A DNA stretch of 10,640 bases from JBFLXN01 sp040755715 [NCBI: Candidatus Edwardsbacteria bacterium] (GCA_040755715.1 JBFLXN010000093.1:1-10640), one strand, 5' to 3'. Counted from the first letter of the stretch, positions 1 through 5,666 are shown. Made by a program: numbers and translations. The notes: a model not told the origin generated them from the letters alone.

Positions 1-134
1 CAGCCTTTACTCTCCCGTTAAACACCTCTTATGCTCCATTCTCTTCTTCTTATTGAACCTTCAAAATCCCCTAATGCTGATAATACTGATTACAAAGCCA
101 TCTTTCATTTTTTATTGAACATTACCTATGTTAA

Positions 135-800
135 TTAGAATTTTTGGGTATCTACAGCCTCTGCAAATCCTTTTACTATTTTGTTGACTGCTATACGAGT
201 GGCAATTCCAATAGTTGTTTCATCAAAACCTGCTGTGCCAAACTCAAAGGTTAAAGCAACTCCAGAAGTCTGCGTGCTGCTTGTGCCAACACCTGTTTCT
301 GCTACAAGAATCTGTCCTGTTGTTACGTCTATCATTCTTGCGTCAATAACTACCCTTGTAGTAATTGTCTTTGTGCCACCCAAACCTATATAACCCCCTG
401 TTTTTCTTATGCCAAACTCACTTACTTCGCCGACAACAACTGCCTTGGCGCCTAAGAGTCTACCTACTTGTGCAGCCGAAGTTGGATCGATGACTCCCAT
501 CAAACTTAATCCTTGTTCTCTTAATATCCTGTCTAAAACTGCCTCCTGTCTTTCTACTACTGTAAACCGACCTGAATTCACCAAGGCTGTAATTAACATT
601 TTTGAAATACCTCTGCCGATTCTCGGGTCATCAAACTCTGACTGATTTCTTAAGTCTATAACTGCAATTAGCCTTGGTAGTCCAGAGTAAGGCGGTAAAT
701 TGAGATTTAAATTCTTAATAGGTTCTTGTGGTGGGGGTGTAGAAATAGTGGCACAGCCAAGTATAACAGCTAAACAAAAAAGCGCTGCCTTCTTTTTCAT
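135..800 (-). CDS. CsgG-family outer-membrane lipoprotein
   Basis: The protein has 221 aa. Its N-terminus is a lipoprotein signal: KKK at 2-4, a hydrophobic stretch, then lipobox ILGC with the lipidated Cys at 16. The body matches the CsgG/HfaB family: a core starting LIAVIDLRNQSE (44-55), the family-typical GRFTVVER (77-84), a helix with REQG (94-97), GAKAVVVGEVSEF (117-129), and a Ser/Thr/Gly-rich section at about 135-195 where CsgG proteins carry their membrane-spanning beta hairpins. In the family, CsgG forms an oligomeric secretion pore for curli, and many relatives are of unknown function. It is somewhat shorter than E. coli CsgG, and no curli genes are visible. The start is supported by GAGG eight bases upstream of the ATG. 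It is the last gene of the leftward lipoprotein run, 37 nt after the 35-aa gene. The family call is firm; a secretion role is inference. Confidence 0.85.
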   Translation of the reverse strand: MKKKAALFCLAVILGCATISTPPPQEPIKNLNLNLPPYSGLPRLIAVIDLRNQSEFDDPRIGRGISKMLITALVNSGRFTVVERQEAVLDRILREQGLSLMGVIDPTSAAQVGRLLGAKAVVVGEVSEFGIRKTGGYIGLGGTKTITTRVVIDARMIDVTTGQILVAETGVGTSSTQTSGVALTFEFGTAGFDETTIGIATRIAVNKIVKGFAEAVDTQKF

Positions 801-837
801 CTTGTAACCCTCTGTTTTTGTTTGTCTTCAGACTTCA

Positions 838-945
838 TTAGAGATTGGGACTGAATGCAAGGATGTCAAAATCTTTGAGATACTCTTCGCATCCTATCAC
901 TACCACAACTAACATCATTATCAGCGGGATTCTCCAATTACGCAT
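838..945 (-). CDS. 35-aa mini-lipoprotein (hypothetical)
   Basis: This small gene encodes 35 aa beginning MRNWRIPLIMMLVVVVIGCE. The ATG is preceded by GGAGG with a 5-nt spacer, inside a purine-rich AAAAGGAGGAAAAG, which is one of the best ribosome binding sites in the window. The peptide is a textbook lipoprotein signal: Arg at 2 and 5, a hydrophobic core at 6-17, and lipobox VIGC with Cys at 19. Only 16 residues would remain after processing (CEEYLKDFDILAFSPNL minus the signal end). It lies between the 130-aa lipoprotein gene and csgG, 37 nt before the latter, in the same orientation. It resembles short entericidin-like or lysis-type lipoproteins in architecture only; no homology is claimed. 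The strong ribosome binding site and intact lipobox argue it is real. Confidence 0.7.
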   Translation of the reverse strand: MRNWRIPLIMMLVVVVIGCEEYLKDFDILAFSPNL

Positions 946-1024
946 CTTTTCCTCCTTTTCCTGTGCCAATTTTTACCATAGTTTCAATTTTTGAATTTTT
1001 CTTCACTAATCGTCTTCTTGTCCA

Positions 1025-1093
1025 CTACAGCAAATCAGTTATCTCCAGGCACAGGTATTCAGAAACAAATGTTCTACTGTAATAGGCTGGCAT
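1025..1093 (-). other. orphan extended Shine-Dalgarno with 22-codon frame
   Basis: The minus strand reads AAAGGAGGTGATG, followed by an open frame of 22 codons (MPAYYSRTFVSEYLCLEITDLL). The ATG is only 2 nt from GGAGG, too close for ordinary initiation. The frame may be incidental to the 16S-tail-like sequence at 1085-1104. It lies in the 245-nt gap between the 130-aa and 35-aa lipoprotein genes, in which I see no other gene. Confidence 0.2.
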
Positions 1094-1104
1094 CACCTCC
1101 TTTA
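1085..1104 (+). promoter_or_regulatory. 16S rRNA 3'-tail-like sequence, copy 1 (one-base insertion)
   Basis: The plus strand reads GGCTGGCATCACCTCCTTTA. Removing one C gives the conserved 3' end of bacterial 16S rRNA. On the minus strand, the coding strand of the neighbouring genes, this is an extended anti-16S-tail sequence 140 nt upstream of the 35-aa gene's start. No well-placed start codon follows it. Confidence 0.5.
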
Positions 1105-1190
1105 ATTTGACTTCGGGTAGAAAATCGGTCTTTTTGAACCACTAACTCTTCTACTCCGCCAGTTCTACCCAAACCCAATAAGAAATCGGA

Positions 1191-1583
1191 TTATCTGCCA
1201 TAAGGATGAAAACGGCCGTCTTGAATATAAAATAGACGGGTGGCATCTTCATTGGGAGTGGTATCTATAGACAAGACATCATAAATTGTGTGGTCATGAC
1301 GTATATCTAGAGTGTGTGTTCTCATTCCCCAGCAATTCTCAAAAGTATCTTTAACACTCACTATAAAAGTCTGACTAATGGGTTTGATACTTCCTTTACT
1401 AGTCCCATCTAAATATACCTCATATATAAGCGAATCCCTATCACTTAGCCAAACTGTTAACGTGCCATAGCAGACCTCGTTTATTGGTTTCGTTGACGAC
1501 TTTTTCTTACAGCTGAGCACGCCAATTACAATTAGTGTCGAAACCAAAATACTTGGGAAAATCTTCCAAGGACGACTGAACAT
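1191..1583 (-). CDS. hypothetical 130-aa lipoprotein
   Basis: I do not recognise this family. The product has 130 aa with a lipoprotein signal: RPWK near the N-terminus, a hydrophobic segment 11-23, lipobox VLSC with Cys at 25, then a Lys/Ser linker (KKKSSTK). The mature part has alternating hydrophobic residues (GTLTVWLSDRDSLIYEVYLD) that suggest a small beta-sandwich domain, and ends FHPYGR. The start is taken at the ATG at 1583 because AGGAGG lies eight bases upstream. A GTG three codons earlier (1592) overlaps that Shine-Dalgarno sequence and is unlikely. It lies 147 nt downstream of the thioredoxin-like gene and shares its orientation, so a common envelope role is possible. Confidence 0.75.
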   Translation of the reverse strand: MFSRPWKIFPSILVSTLIVIGVLSCKKKSSTKPINEVCYGTLTVWLSDRDSLIYEVYLDGTSKGSIKPISQTFIVSVKDTFENCWGMRTHTLDIRHDHTIYDVLSIDTTPNEDATRLFYIQDGRFHPYGR

Positions 1584-1642
1584 TTTTCTCACCTCCTTCT
1601 AATTCAGTTACTCGTTTAGTTGCCAAAGCTTTTCTGCCAGAG

Positions 1643-1659
1643 GGCTGGATCACCTCCTT
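1643..1659 (+). promoter_or_regulatory. 16S rRNA 3'-tail-like sequence, copy 2 (exact 17-mer)
   Basis: The plus strand reads GGCTGGATCACCTCCTT, identical to the conserved 16S rRNA 3' terminus. Sequence further upstream does not match 16S, so this is not an rRNA gene fragment of any length. On the minus strand it is a 17-nt perfect complement of the 16S tail, in the leader of the 130-aa lipoprotein gene. It lies 60-76 nt before that gene's start, and that gene has its own AGGAGG. Confidence 0.55.
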
Positions 1660-1730
1660 GATGGTCGCAAGACTGTAAACGACTAACTCAAAGCCTTTGT
1701 GGATAAAGCTCAACTAAGGACGCTATTTAA

Positions 1731-2174
1731 CTAATCGCTTAATTCCTGCAAACATTTCTCTAATCTTGAGACTATTGCATCGCAACCAGTCAGCTTTTTA
1801 GTAGGTTTCCCATTCTGATAGAAAATTACTGTAGGAGCACCGTAAATTTGGTGTTCTTTTATTTTTGGGTCAGAGAACCAATTTACTAGAATATCTTCTT
1901 TGAAAAAAAGAAAGGGATATTTCTTTGCACATCTTTGAAACCAAGGATATGCTTTTCCACATGGCTTACAGCCTTGCATAGTGTAGAATACAACAACTAA
2001 TGTGTCCTTGATATTGAAATATTGAGGCTTTACAGCCTTTTTTTCTTTCTTAATTTCAATAATTGGAGTATACAATGTATCTTCAACAGTTATCTTGCTT
2101 GTGTCTTTATTGCTGCGCGAACAACCAAGCAATAGACACAATGCTAAGGCTATAGTCTTCTCGAATTCCAGCAT
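1731..2174 (-). CDS. thioredoxin-fold lipoprotein with CKPC active site
   Basis: The protein has 147 aa. Residues 1-18 form a lipoprotein signal ending LLLGC (lipidated Cys 18), followed by a charged linker rich in Lys and Glu to about residue 50. A thioredoxin fold follows: strand DTLVVVFYTMQGC, active site CKPC at 69-72, and IYGAPTVIFYQNGK with the family's cis-proline at P114. Thioredoxin-like lipoproteins of this layout (TlpA/TrxA-like) exchange thiols with envelope proteins. Two further cysteines (C82, C131) are visible. The substrate cannot be deduced. The neighbouring 130-aa lipoprotein also keeps cysteines, so it could be a client, but that is speculation. GAGG lies 11 nt before the ATG. 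It is the first gene after the leftward promoter at 2340-2368, with a leader of about 160 nt. Confidence 0.85.
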   Translation of the reverse strand: MLEFEKTIALALCLLLGCSRSNKDTSKITVEDTLYTPIIEIKKEKKAVKPQYFNIKDTLVVVFYTMQGCKPCGKAYPWFQRCAKKYPFLFFKEDILVNWFSDPKIKEHQIYGAPTVIFYQNGKPTKKLTGCDAIVSRLEKCLQELSD

Positions 2175-2277
2175 CTCTTGAGTTACCTCTATATTTACAA
2201 AATTATACTGAGACTCATATGAAGCAGAGACATTAAAGCTCCAAGGCTTCTTTCATCTCCTCTGCCCCAAACTCTTT

Positions 2278-2313
2278 TCACTTACTCGGCTCACAATCAC
2301 CATCCTCTTTCAT
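2278..2313 (-). CDS. possible 11-aa leader peptide ahead of the thioredoxin-like gene
   Basis: This is a short open frame, MKEDGDCEPSK, in the leader of the thioredoxin-like gene. It starts about 20 nt after the predicted transcription start and has AAAGGAG with a 5-nt spacer before its ATG, a better ribosome binding site than that of the thioredoxin-like gene itself. Over half of the residues are charged and there is one Cys. It could be a translated upstream frame, or the purine-rich sequence could be chance. Confidence 0.3.
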   Translation of the reverse strand: MKEDGDCEPSK

Positions 2314-2339
2314 CACTTCTCCTTTGCTAGTTTTGATAA

Positions 2340-2368
2340 ATTTTAACATACTCGTAGTAAAATGTCAA
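2340..2368 (-). promoter_or_regulatory. sigma70-type promoter for the lipoprotein run
   Basis: On the minus strand TTGACA (2368-2363), a 17-nt spacer and TAAAAT (2345-2340) form a near-consensus promoter. It is preceded by an A/T run (ATATTTTTTTC) that could act as an UP element. The predicted start is near 2333. It points at the thioredoxin-like gene. The spacer holds the palindromic core ACTCGTAGT, so a repressor bound there would block it. Confidence 0.7.
2350..2358. promoter_or_regulatory. putative XRE operator, site 1
   Basis: The inverted repeat ACT-CGT-AGT sits inside the spacer of the leftward promoter. An identical 9-mer occurs 34 bp to the right (2384-2392), which is about three helical turns. 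Two identical short palindromes between divergent genes, one of which is an XRE regulator, are typical of autoregulatory operators. The binding protein is inferred to be Xre1. Confidence 0.5.
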
Positions 2369-2383
2369 GAAAAAAATATATTT

Positions 2384-2398
2384 ACTCGTAGTTATATT
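2384..2398 (+). promoter_or_regulatory. putative XRE operator site 2 and -10 element of xre1
   Basis: The second ACTCGTAGT copy (2384-2392) directly abuts TATATT (2393-2398), the best -10 candidate for xre1. The -35 position is only an A-run, so the promoter would be weak. Binding at this site would cover the -10 region and give negative autoregulation. Confidence 0.4.
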
Positions 2399-2452
2399 GT
2401 ATTTACCTCTAACTCCGAAATGATTTATACTAATACCAGAATTGGAGAAAAA

Positions 2453-2785
2453 ATGAACTTAAAGAAATCATTAGGAGTTCAGATAAAGAGCTTACGAAAA
2501 GCAAAGGGTCTAACCCAAGAACAATTGGCGGAAAGATGTAATCTTAGTGTTCATCACATCAGTGGAATAGAGAGAGGGCTCCACGCCCCCTCTCTGACTA
2601 CATTAGAAAATCTATCTAGAACCTTGGATATACCAATTAGAGAGTTTTTTGAATGTCCACCGAGAAAGAAGAAGACAGAGCGAGAGCGTGCAATTGAAAT
2701 TCTTCTCAAATACCTTTTCAAGATGAAACCTTCAACAGTGAAATTTCTCACAAACATCGCTAAAAAGTTGAAAAACACAAAATAA
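2453..2785 (+). CDS. XRE-family transcriptional regulator, copy 1
   Basis: The protein has 110 aa. A helix-turn-helix of the XRE/Cro-CI family spans about 7-66, with the recognisable core LTQEQLAERCNLSVHHISGI followed by ERG (20-42) and LENLSRTLDIPIREFFE. After a basic linker (RKKKTERER) a helical tail runs from 80 to 110, ending KFLTNIAKKLKNTK, probably for dimerisation. The frame is open from 2324, but the start is set at 2453. There GGAG lies five bases before the ATG and the HTH begins; upstream codons would place the operators inside the gene. It is divergent from the thioredoxin-like lipoprotein gene and likely represses both directions through the paired ACTCGTAGT sites (inference). 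It is paralogous to the next gene. Confidence 0.85.
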   Translation: MNLKKSLGVQIKSLRKAKGLTQEQLAERCNLSVHHISGIERGLHAPSLTTLENLSRTLDIPIREFFECPPRKKKTERERAIEILLKYLFKMKPSTVKFLTNIAKKLKNTK

Positions 2786-3027
2786 ACACAAGCTTTTTCC
2801 CTTCCAACAAAATCTTCCGCTGCCTTCCTCACCTTCCAACTTGCCTTCTTAGAAACAAAATTGCTTATTTCAAAATCCACAGAGCATCAAACTACCTATT
2901 AACTTCCAGGATGTCGCTTATTCAGTAAGAAATGTTTCCCTTAATTGAATTTGCTTCTGTCAGGATTGCATTTCCCTCCCTTTTTCCCTCTCATAAGTTG
3001 AACAGTCTGACAATATCTTTCCACTAA

Positions 3028-3056
3028 ATTATACCAAATATATTGGGTCTTGTCAA
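3028..3056 (-). promoter_or_regulatory. perfect-consensus leftward promoter with spacer palindrome
   Basis: On the minus strand TTGACA (3056-3051), exactly 17 nt, and TATAAT (3033-3028) match the sigma70 consensus at every base. The spacer overlaps ACCAAATATATTGGGT (3033-3048), a 16-bp palindrome with one mismatched pair, presumably an operator. The -35 region and its upstream A/T tract share an exact 17-mer with the promoter at 2340-2368. No gene is recognisable downstream. Confidence 0.7.
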
Positions 3057-3082
3057 GAAAAAAATATCAATATGTTGAGTTT

Positions 3083-3108
3083 AATTTGGGAGACAAATTT
3101 GGTAAAAT
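3083..3108 (+). promoter_or_regulatory. xre2 promoter (extended -10) with inverted-repeat operator
   Basis: TGGTAAAAT (3100-3108) is an extended -10 element. It would start transcription near 3115, only about 14 nt before the xre2 ATG. Immediately upstream, AATTTG and CAAATT flank five bases (3083-3099), a perfect 6-bp inverted repeat between the -35 and -10 positions. Its ATTTGG half-sites recur in the leftward promoter palindrome at 3033-3048, suggesting one protein, likely Xre2, controls both directions. Confidence 0.5.
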
Positions 3109-3128
3109 GTCCTCAAAGGGAGGACAAG

Positions 3129-3464
3129 ATGGACAATATTTACAAGAAAGTTGGCCAGCAAATTAGACTGTTAAGAATTAGACGAGGACTTACTCAGGAA
3201 GAACTCGCTGAAAAGGCAGGAATGAATCCAAAGTATATAGGTCAGATAGAACGAGGCGAGGTCAATACTACAATAAATATGCTTACAAAGGTTGCTTCGG
3301 GAATGAACCTAAACCTCGCTGATTTGTTTTCATTCCCAAAGACAAGAATCAGAGAAACTGAAAACACTCTTGTTGAGAAGAGGATTATAAGGTTACTTCA
3401 AGTCCTTAATACAAAACAATTGAAATTTGTTGAAAAAACAATAAAAAACTTATTGCCTTTATGA
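3129..3464 (+). CDS. XRE-family transcriptional regulator, copy 2
   Basis: The protein has 111 aa. The XRE helix-turn-helix spans about 8-66, with LTQEELAEKAGMNPKYIGQI followed by ERGEVN (21-46) and LTKVASGMNLNLADLFSFP. A helical tail ends IIRLLQVLNTKQLKFVEKT. The frame is open from 3072, but the ATG at 3129 has GGGAGG five bases upstream and starts at the domain boundary. The layout equals that of xre1 (HTH, basic linker, C-terminal helices), so the two are paralogs, but the recognition helices differ. That fits the different operator sequences in front of each. It probably autoregulates through the inverted repeat at 3083-3099 and may control the leftward promoter. Confidence 0.85.
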   Translation: MDNIYKKVGQQIRLLRIRRGLTQEELAEKAGMNPKYIGQIERGEVNTTINMLTKVASGMNLNLADLFSFPKTRIRETENTLVEKRIIRLLQVLNTKQLKFVEKTIKNLLPL

Positions 3465-3472
3465 TGGCTTAA

Positions 3473-3529
3473 AAGACAACGACTAGATTTCTCATCAATA
3501 TTCCCAAAAGGTTGAAAGATACAAAATAG
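3473..3529 (+). pseudogene. 3' remnant of a third xre-type regulator
   Basis: Just after xre2, an open stretch bounded upstream by TAA reads KTTTRFLINIPKRLKDTK and stop. Xre1 ends STVKFLTNIAKKLKNTK and stop. Over about 45 nt ending at the stop, the DNA matches the xre1 3' end at roughly three of four bases by eye, with differences consistent with a coding frame. The rest of the copy is absent. It indicates an earlier array of at least three related regulators, or recombination that swapped the end of xre2. Confidence 0.6.
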
Positions 3530-3546
3530 ATAGCAAGGAAAGGCGT

Positions 3547-3672
3547 AAGGCCGTTAACGGCCTTCCAAATTATTAGCGTATCCTCTTCTCCCAGCCGTAA
3601 ACGACTGGGCTATTGACTCTTCTTCTAATTTATTCGCACATCCTCTCTTCCTCCCAGACATAAATGTCTGGG
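3547..3672. repeat. cluster of three intergenic hairpin repeats
   Basis: There are three palindromes. AAGGCCGTTAACGGCCTT (3547-3564) is perfect. CCCAGCCG/CGACTGGG with loop TAAA (3590-3609) has one mismatched pair. CCCAGACATAAATGTCTGGG (3653-3672) has a perfect 9-bp stem. The latter two are each embedded in a similar unit of about 45 bp (a CATCCTCT- or TATCCTCT-like lead-in before and GGGCTAT after), so this is a tandem pair of a REP-like element. In the 303-nt gap between xre2 and dxs they are the main content besides the xre remnant and the dxs promoter. They could also terminate transcription, though no strong T-run follows. Confidence 0.75.
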
Positions 3673-3731
3673 CTATGGATTTTATCGGATATATGCTCCC
3701 GCAAAACCCCCTCTTCCCATAATTATTTTCC

Positions 3732-3760
3732 TTGCATTTTTCACCGAAATATAATATAAT
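3732..3760 (+). promoter_or_regulatory. dxs promoter, leaderless configuration
   Basis: TTGCAT (3732-3737), 17 nt and TATAAT (3755-3760) form a good sigma70 promoter. The -10 hexamer ends exactly seven bases before the dxs ATG, so transcription would begin at or next to the start codon. There is no Shine-Dalgarno sequence in the intervening TATTTTG. A second overlapping TATAAT (3750-3755) has poorer spacing. Confidence 0.65.
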
Positions 3761-3767
3761 TATTTTG

Positions 3768-5666
3768 ATGTCTCTTCTTGAAACTATCAACTCTCCTCAA
3801 GATTTAAAGAGACTAAATCTCTTCGAACTGACCACACTGGCAGAGGAGATTAGAGAGAAAATCATTGAGGTCGTCTCCAAGCGTGGCGGGCATTTAGCCC
3901 CCAGCCTCGGCGTGGTAGAACTGACTTTAGCCTTACATTATGTCTTTGATACACCACGAGACAAGATTATTTGGGATGTGGGGCATCAATGTTATGCCCA
4001 CAAACTAATCACCGAGAGACGGCGCCAATTTGATTCCCTGCGGACTTATGGTGGTCTCAGCGGATTTCCGAAAAGAAAAGAGAGTTCTTATGATGTTTTT
4101 GATACTGGTCACGCCAGCACTTCGCTCTCAGCCGCTTTGGGTATTGCTATCGCCAGAGATTTTGCCGGAGAAGATTTTAAAGTCATCGCTGTCATTGGTG
4201 ATGGAGCAATGACTGGAGGAATTTCATTTGAGGGATTAAATAACATTGGACAGACTAAACGCAATTTATTGGTCATTTTGAACGATAATAAAATGGCCAT
4301 CTCCAAAAGGGTAGGTGCCCTTGGACAGTATCTTACTAAAATAACCACTACCCCGATTTACACCCATTTTGAAAAAGATGTTTGGGAATTGCTTGGCAGA
4401 CTTCCTTCTGACTTAGGCGGTAAAGCCAGAATTTTGGCCCGTCGGGTACGCGAAGGAATCAAAAATCTTTTGGTTCCGGGAATGACCTTTGAGGAACTTG
4501 GCTTTCATTATGAAGGGCCGGTTGACGGACATAATCTCCAAGCTTTGATTGAAATCCTTGAACGTCTAAAGAATCTGAAGGGACCAATTCTCCTACATAT
4601 TTTGACTGTCAAAGGCAAAGGCTATAAATTTGCTGAAGCAGATGCCTCTAAATTTCATGGTGTTAGTCCCTTTGACCCCGAAACTGGAGATTCTCGCACC
4701 CAGAAAGGAATTCCCTCTTATACCGAAGTCTTTGGTAAAACCTTGGTAAAATTTGCTGAAGAAGATAAAAGAATCGTAGCGATTACCGCGGCAATGCCTG
4801 AAGGAACGGGCTTAAACTATTTTGCTGAAGAAATTCCTGAAAGATTTTTTGATGTGGGTATTGCCGAGCAACATGCGGTCACCTTTGCCGCTGGGCTAGC
4901 CACACAAGGGATGAAACCAGTAGTGGCTATTTATTCTACTTTCTTACAGCGTGCCTTTGACCAAATTATTCACGATGTCGCTTTGATGAACCTGCCGGTT
5001 GTCTTTGCCTTAGACCGGGGGGGGCTGGTGGGAGAAGATGGCCCAACACATCACGGTGCCTTTGACCTTTCCTATTTGCGCCAAATTCCCAATCTAGTAG
5101 TAATGGCTCCAAAAGATGAATTAGAATTAGTGCAGATGTTGAAGACTGCACTTGATTATTCCCAAGGTCCTATCGCCTTCCGTTATCCCCGAGGAAGTGG
5201 GATAGGAATTCCTATTAAAGAAAATCAGCCTAACATAAAAATAGGCAAAGGTGAAATCCTATCTAAAAAAGGAGACGATGCCCTCATTTTATCGATTGGA
5301 GCAATGGTTCATCCATCCCTGAAAGCCGCTAAAATTCTCCAAACAAAGAAGATTAAACCCACTGTAATCAATGCTCGTTTTGCTAAACCACTTGACGAAG
5401 CACTCTTGAAGAAACTAACACGCAGAATCAAAAAAATTGTTACTATTGAAGAAAATGTCTTAAGTGGTGGCTTTGGCTCAGCGGTGATGGAATTTTTTGA
5501 AAGAGAGGGAATACGAGATATTCAAATCTTGCGAGTCGGCTTGCCTGACCATTTTATTGAACACGGCAGCAGAGATTTGCTCTTAGAAAAATTTGGACTG
5601 ACTCCGGAGAGGATAGCAGAGAAAGTGGAAAAATTTGTCAAGGAATCACTAACCGCTGTCCGCTAA
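3768..5666 (+). CDS. dxs: 1-deoxy-D-xylulose-5-phosphate synthase
   Basis: The product has 632 aa, normal for DXS, and catalyses the thiamine-diphosphate-dependent condensation of pyruvate and glyceraldehyde 3-phosphate, the first step of the MEP isoprenoid pathway, in the cytosol. Visible motifs are DVGHQCYAHKL (70-80), the TDP-binding GDGAMTGG (144-151) with NDN (172-174), VDGHN (252-256), VKGKGYKFAE (281-290), the catalytic-glutamate motif GIAEQHAVTFAAG (364-376, E367), DRGGLVGEDGPTHHG (416-430), and later YPRGSG. The ATG at 3768 was chosen over an in-frame ATG at 3732 because DXS proteins begin near LLETINSPQDLK and because the upstream ATG overlaps the promoter. The last residues (SLTAVR) lie in an intergenic-type repeat. 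An 8-G run (5017-5024) is frameshift-prone. Confidence 0.97.
   Translation: MSLLETINSPQDLKRLNLFELTTLAEEIREKIIEVVSKRGGHLAPSLGVVELTLALHYVFDTPRDKIIWDVGHQCYAHKLITERRRQFDSLRTYGGLSGFPKRKESSYDVFDTGHASTSLSAALGIAIARDFAGEDFKVIAVIGDGAMTGGISFEGLNNIGQTKRNLLVILNDNKMAISKRVGALGQYLTKITTTPIYTHFEKDVWELLGRLPSDLGGKARILARRVREGIKNLLVPGMTFEELGFHYEGPVDGHNLQALIEILERLKNLKGPILLHILTVKGKGYKFAEADASKFHGVSPFDPETGDSRTQKGIPSYTEVFGKTLVKFAEEDKRIVAITAAMPEGTGLNYFAEEIPERFFDVGIAEQHAVTFAAGLATQGMKPVVAIYSTFLQRAFDQIIHDVALMNLPVVFALDRGGLVGEDGPTHHGAFDLSYLRQIPNLVVMAPKDELELVQMLKTALDYSQGPIAFRYPRGSGIGIPIKENQPNIKIGKGEILSKKGDDALILSIGAMVHPSLKAAKILQTKKIKPTVINARFAKPLDEALLKKLTRRIKKIVTIEENVLSGGFGSAVMEFFEREGIRDIQILRVGLPDHFIEHGSRDLLLEKFGLTPERIAEKVEKFVKESLTAVR

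Larger units (their letters stand above)
2786..3128. other. intergenic region xre1-xre2
   Basis: This 343-nt gap holds no convincing gene. Its left part (2786-3020) is pyrimidine-rich on the plus strand and contains only fragmentary frames. Its right part carries a leftward consensus promoter (3028-3056) and the rightward xre2 promoter/operator (3083-3108). The leftward promoter fires into the gene-free part and then antisense into xre1, so either a small or antisense RNA is made, or the gene it served has decayed. Confidence 0.6.

Noticed and set aside
181-645. Two plus-strand frames opposite the CsgG-like gene
   Set aside because: Shadows of a well-supported lipoprotein gene, without ribosome binding sites or recognisable domains.
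1643-1659. Fragment of a 16S rRNA gene
   Set aside because: Only the terminal 17 bases match; the sequence before it does not resemble helix 45 or the rest of the 16S 3' domain.
1507-1713. 68-codon minus-strand frame over the start of the 130-aa lipoprotein gene
   Set aside because: It starts with TTG without a Shine-Dalgarno sequence and overlaps the better-supported lipoprotein gene in another frame; part of it is the 16S-tail-like sequence.
2554-2880. 108-codon minus-strand frame opposite xre1
   Set aside because: Most of it is the antisense of a clear XRE gene, it begins with GTG without a ribosome binding site, and its peptide shows no recognisable domain.
3547-3672. CRISPR array
   Set aside because: Only two similar units with different stem sequences, no uniform spacers and no cas genes.
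3554-3790. 78-codon minus-strand frame with repeated SIAQ...GRR peptide
   Set aside because: The internal repetition is just translation of the hairpin repeats at 3590-3672, and it overlaps the dxs promoter and start.
5017-5024. Phase-variable G8 tract in dxs
   Set aside because: It encodes the invariant DRGGL motif region in frame; dxs is expected to be essential and nothing else suggests programmed slippage.
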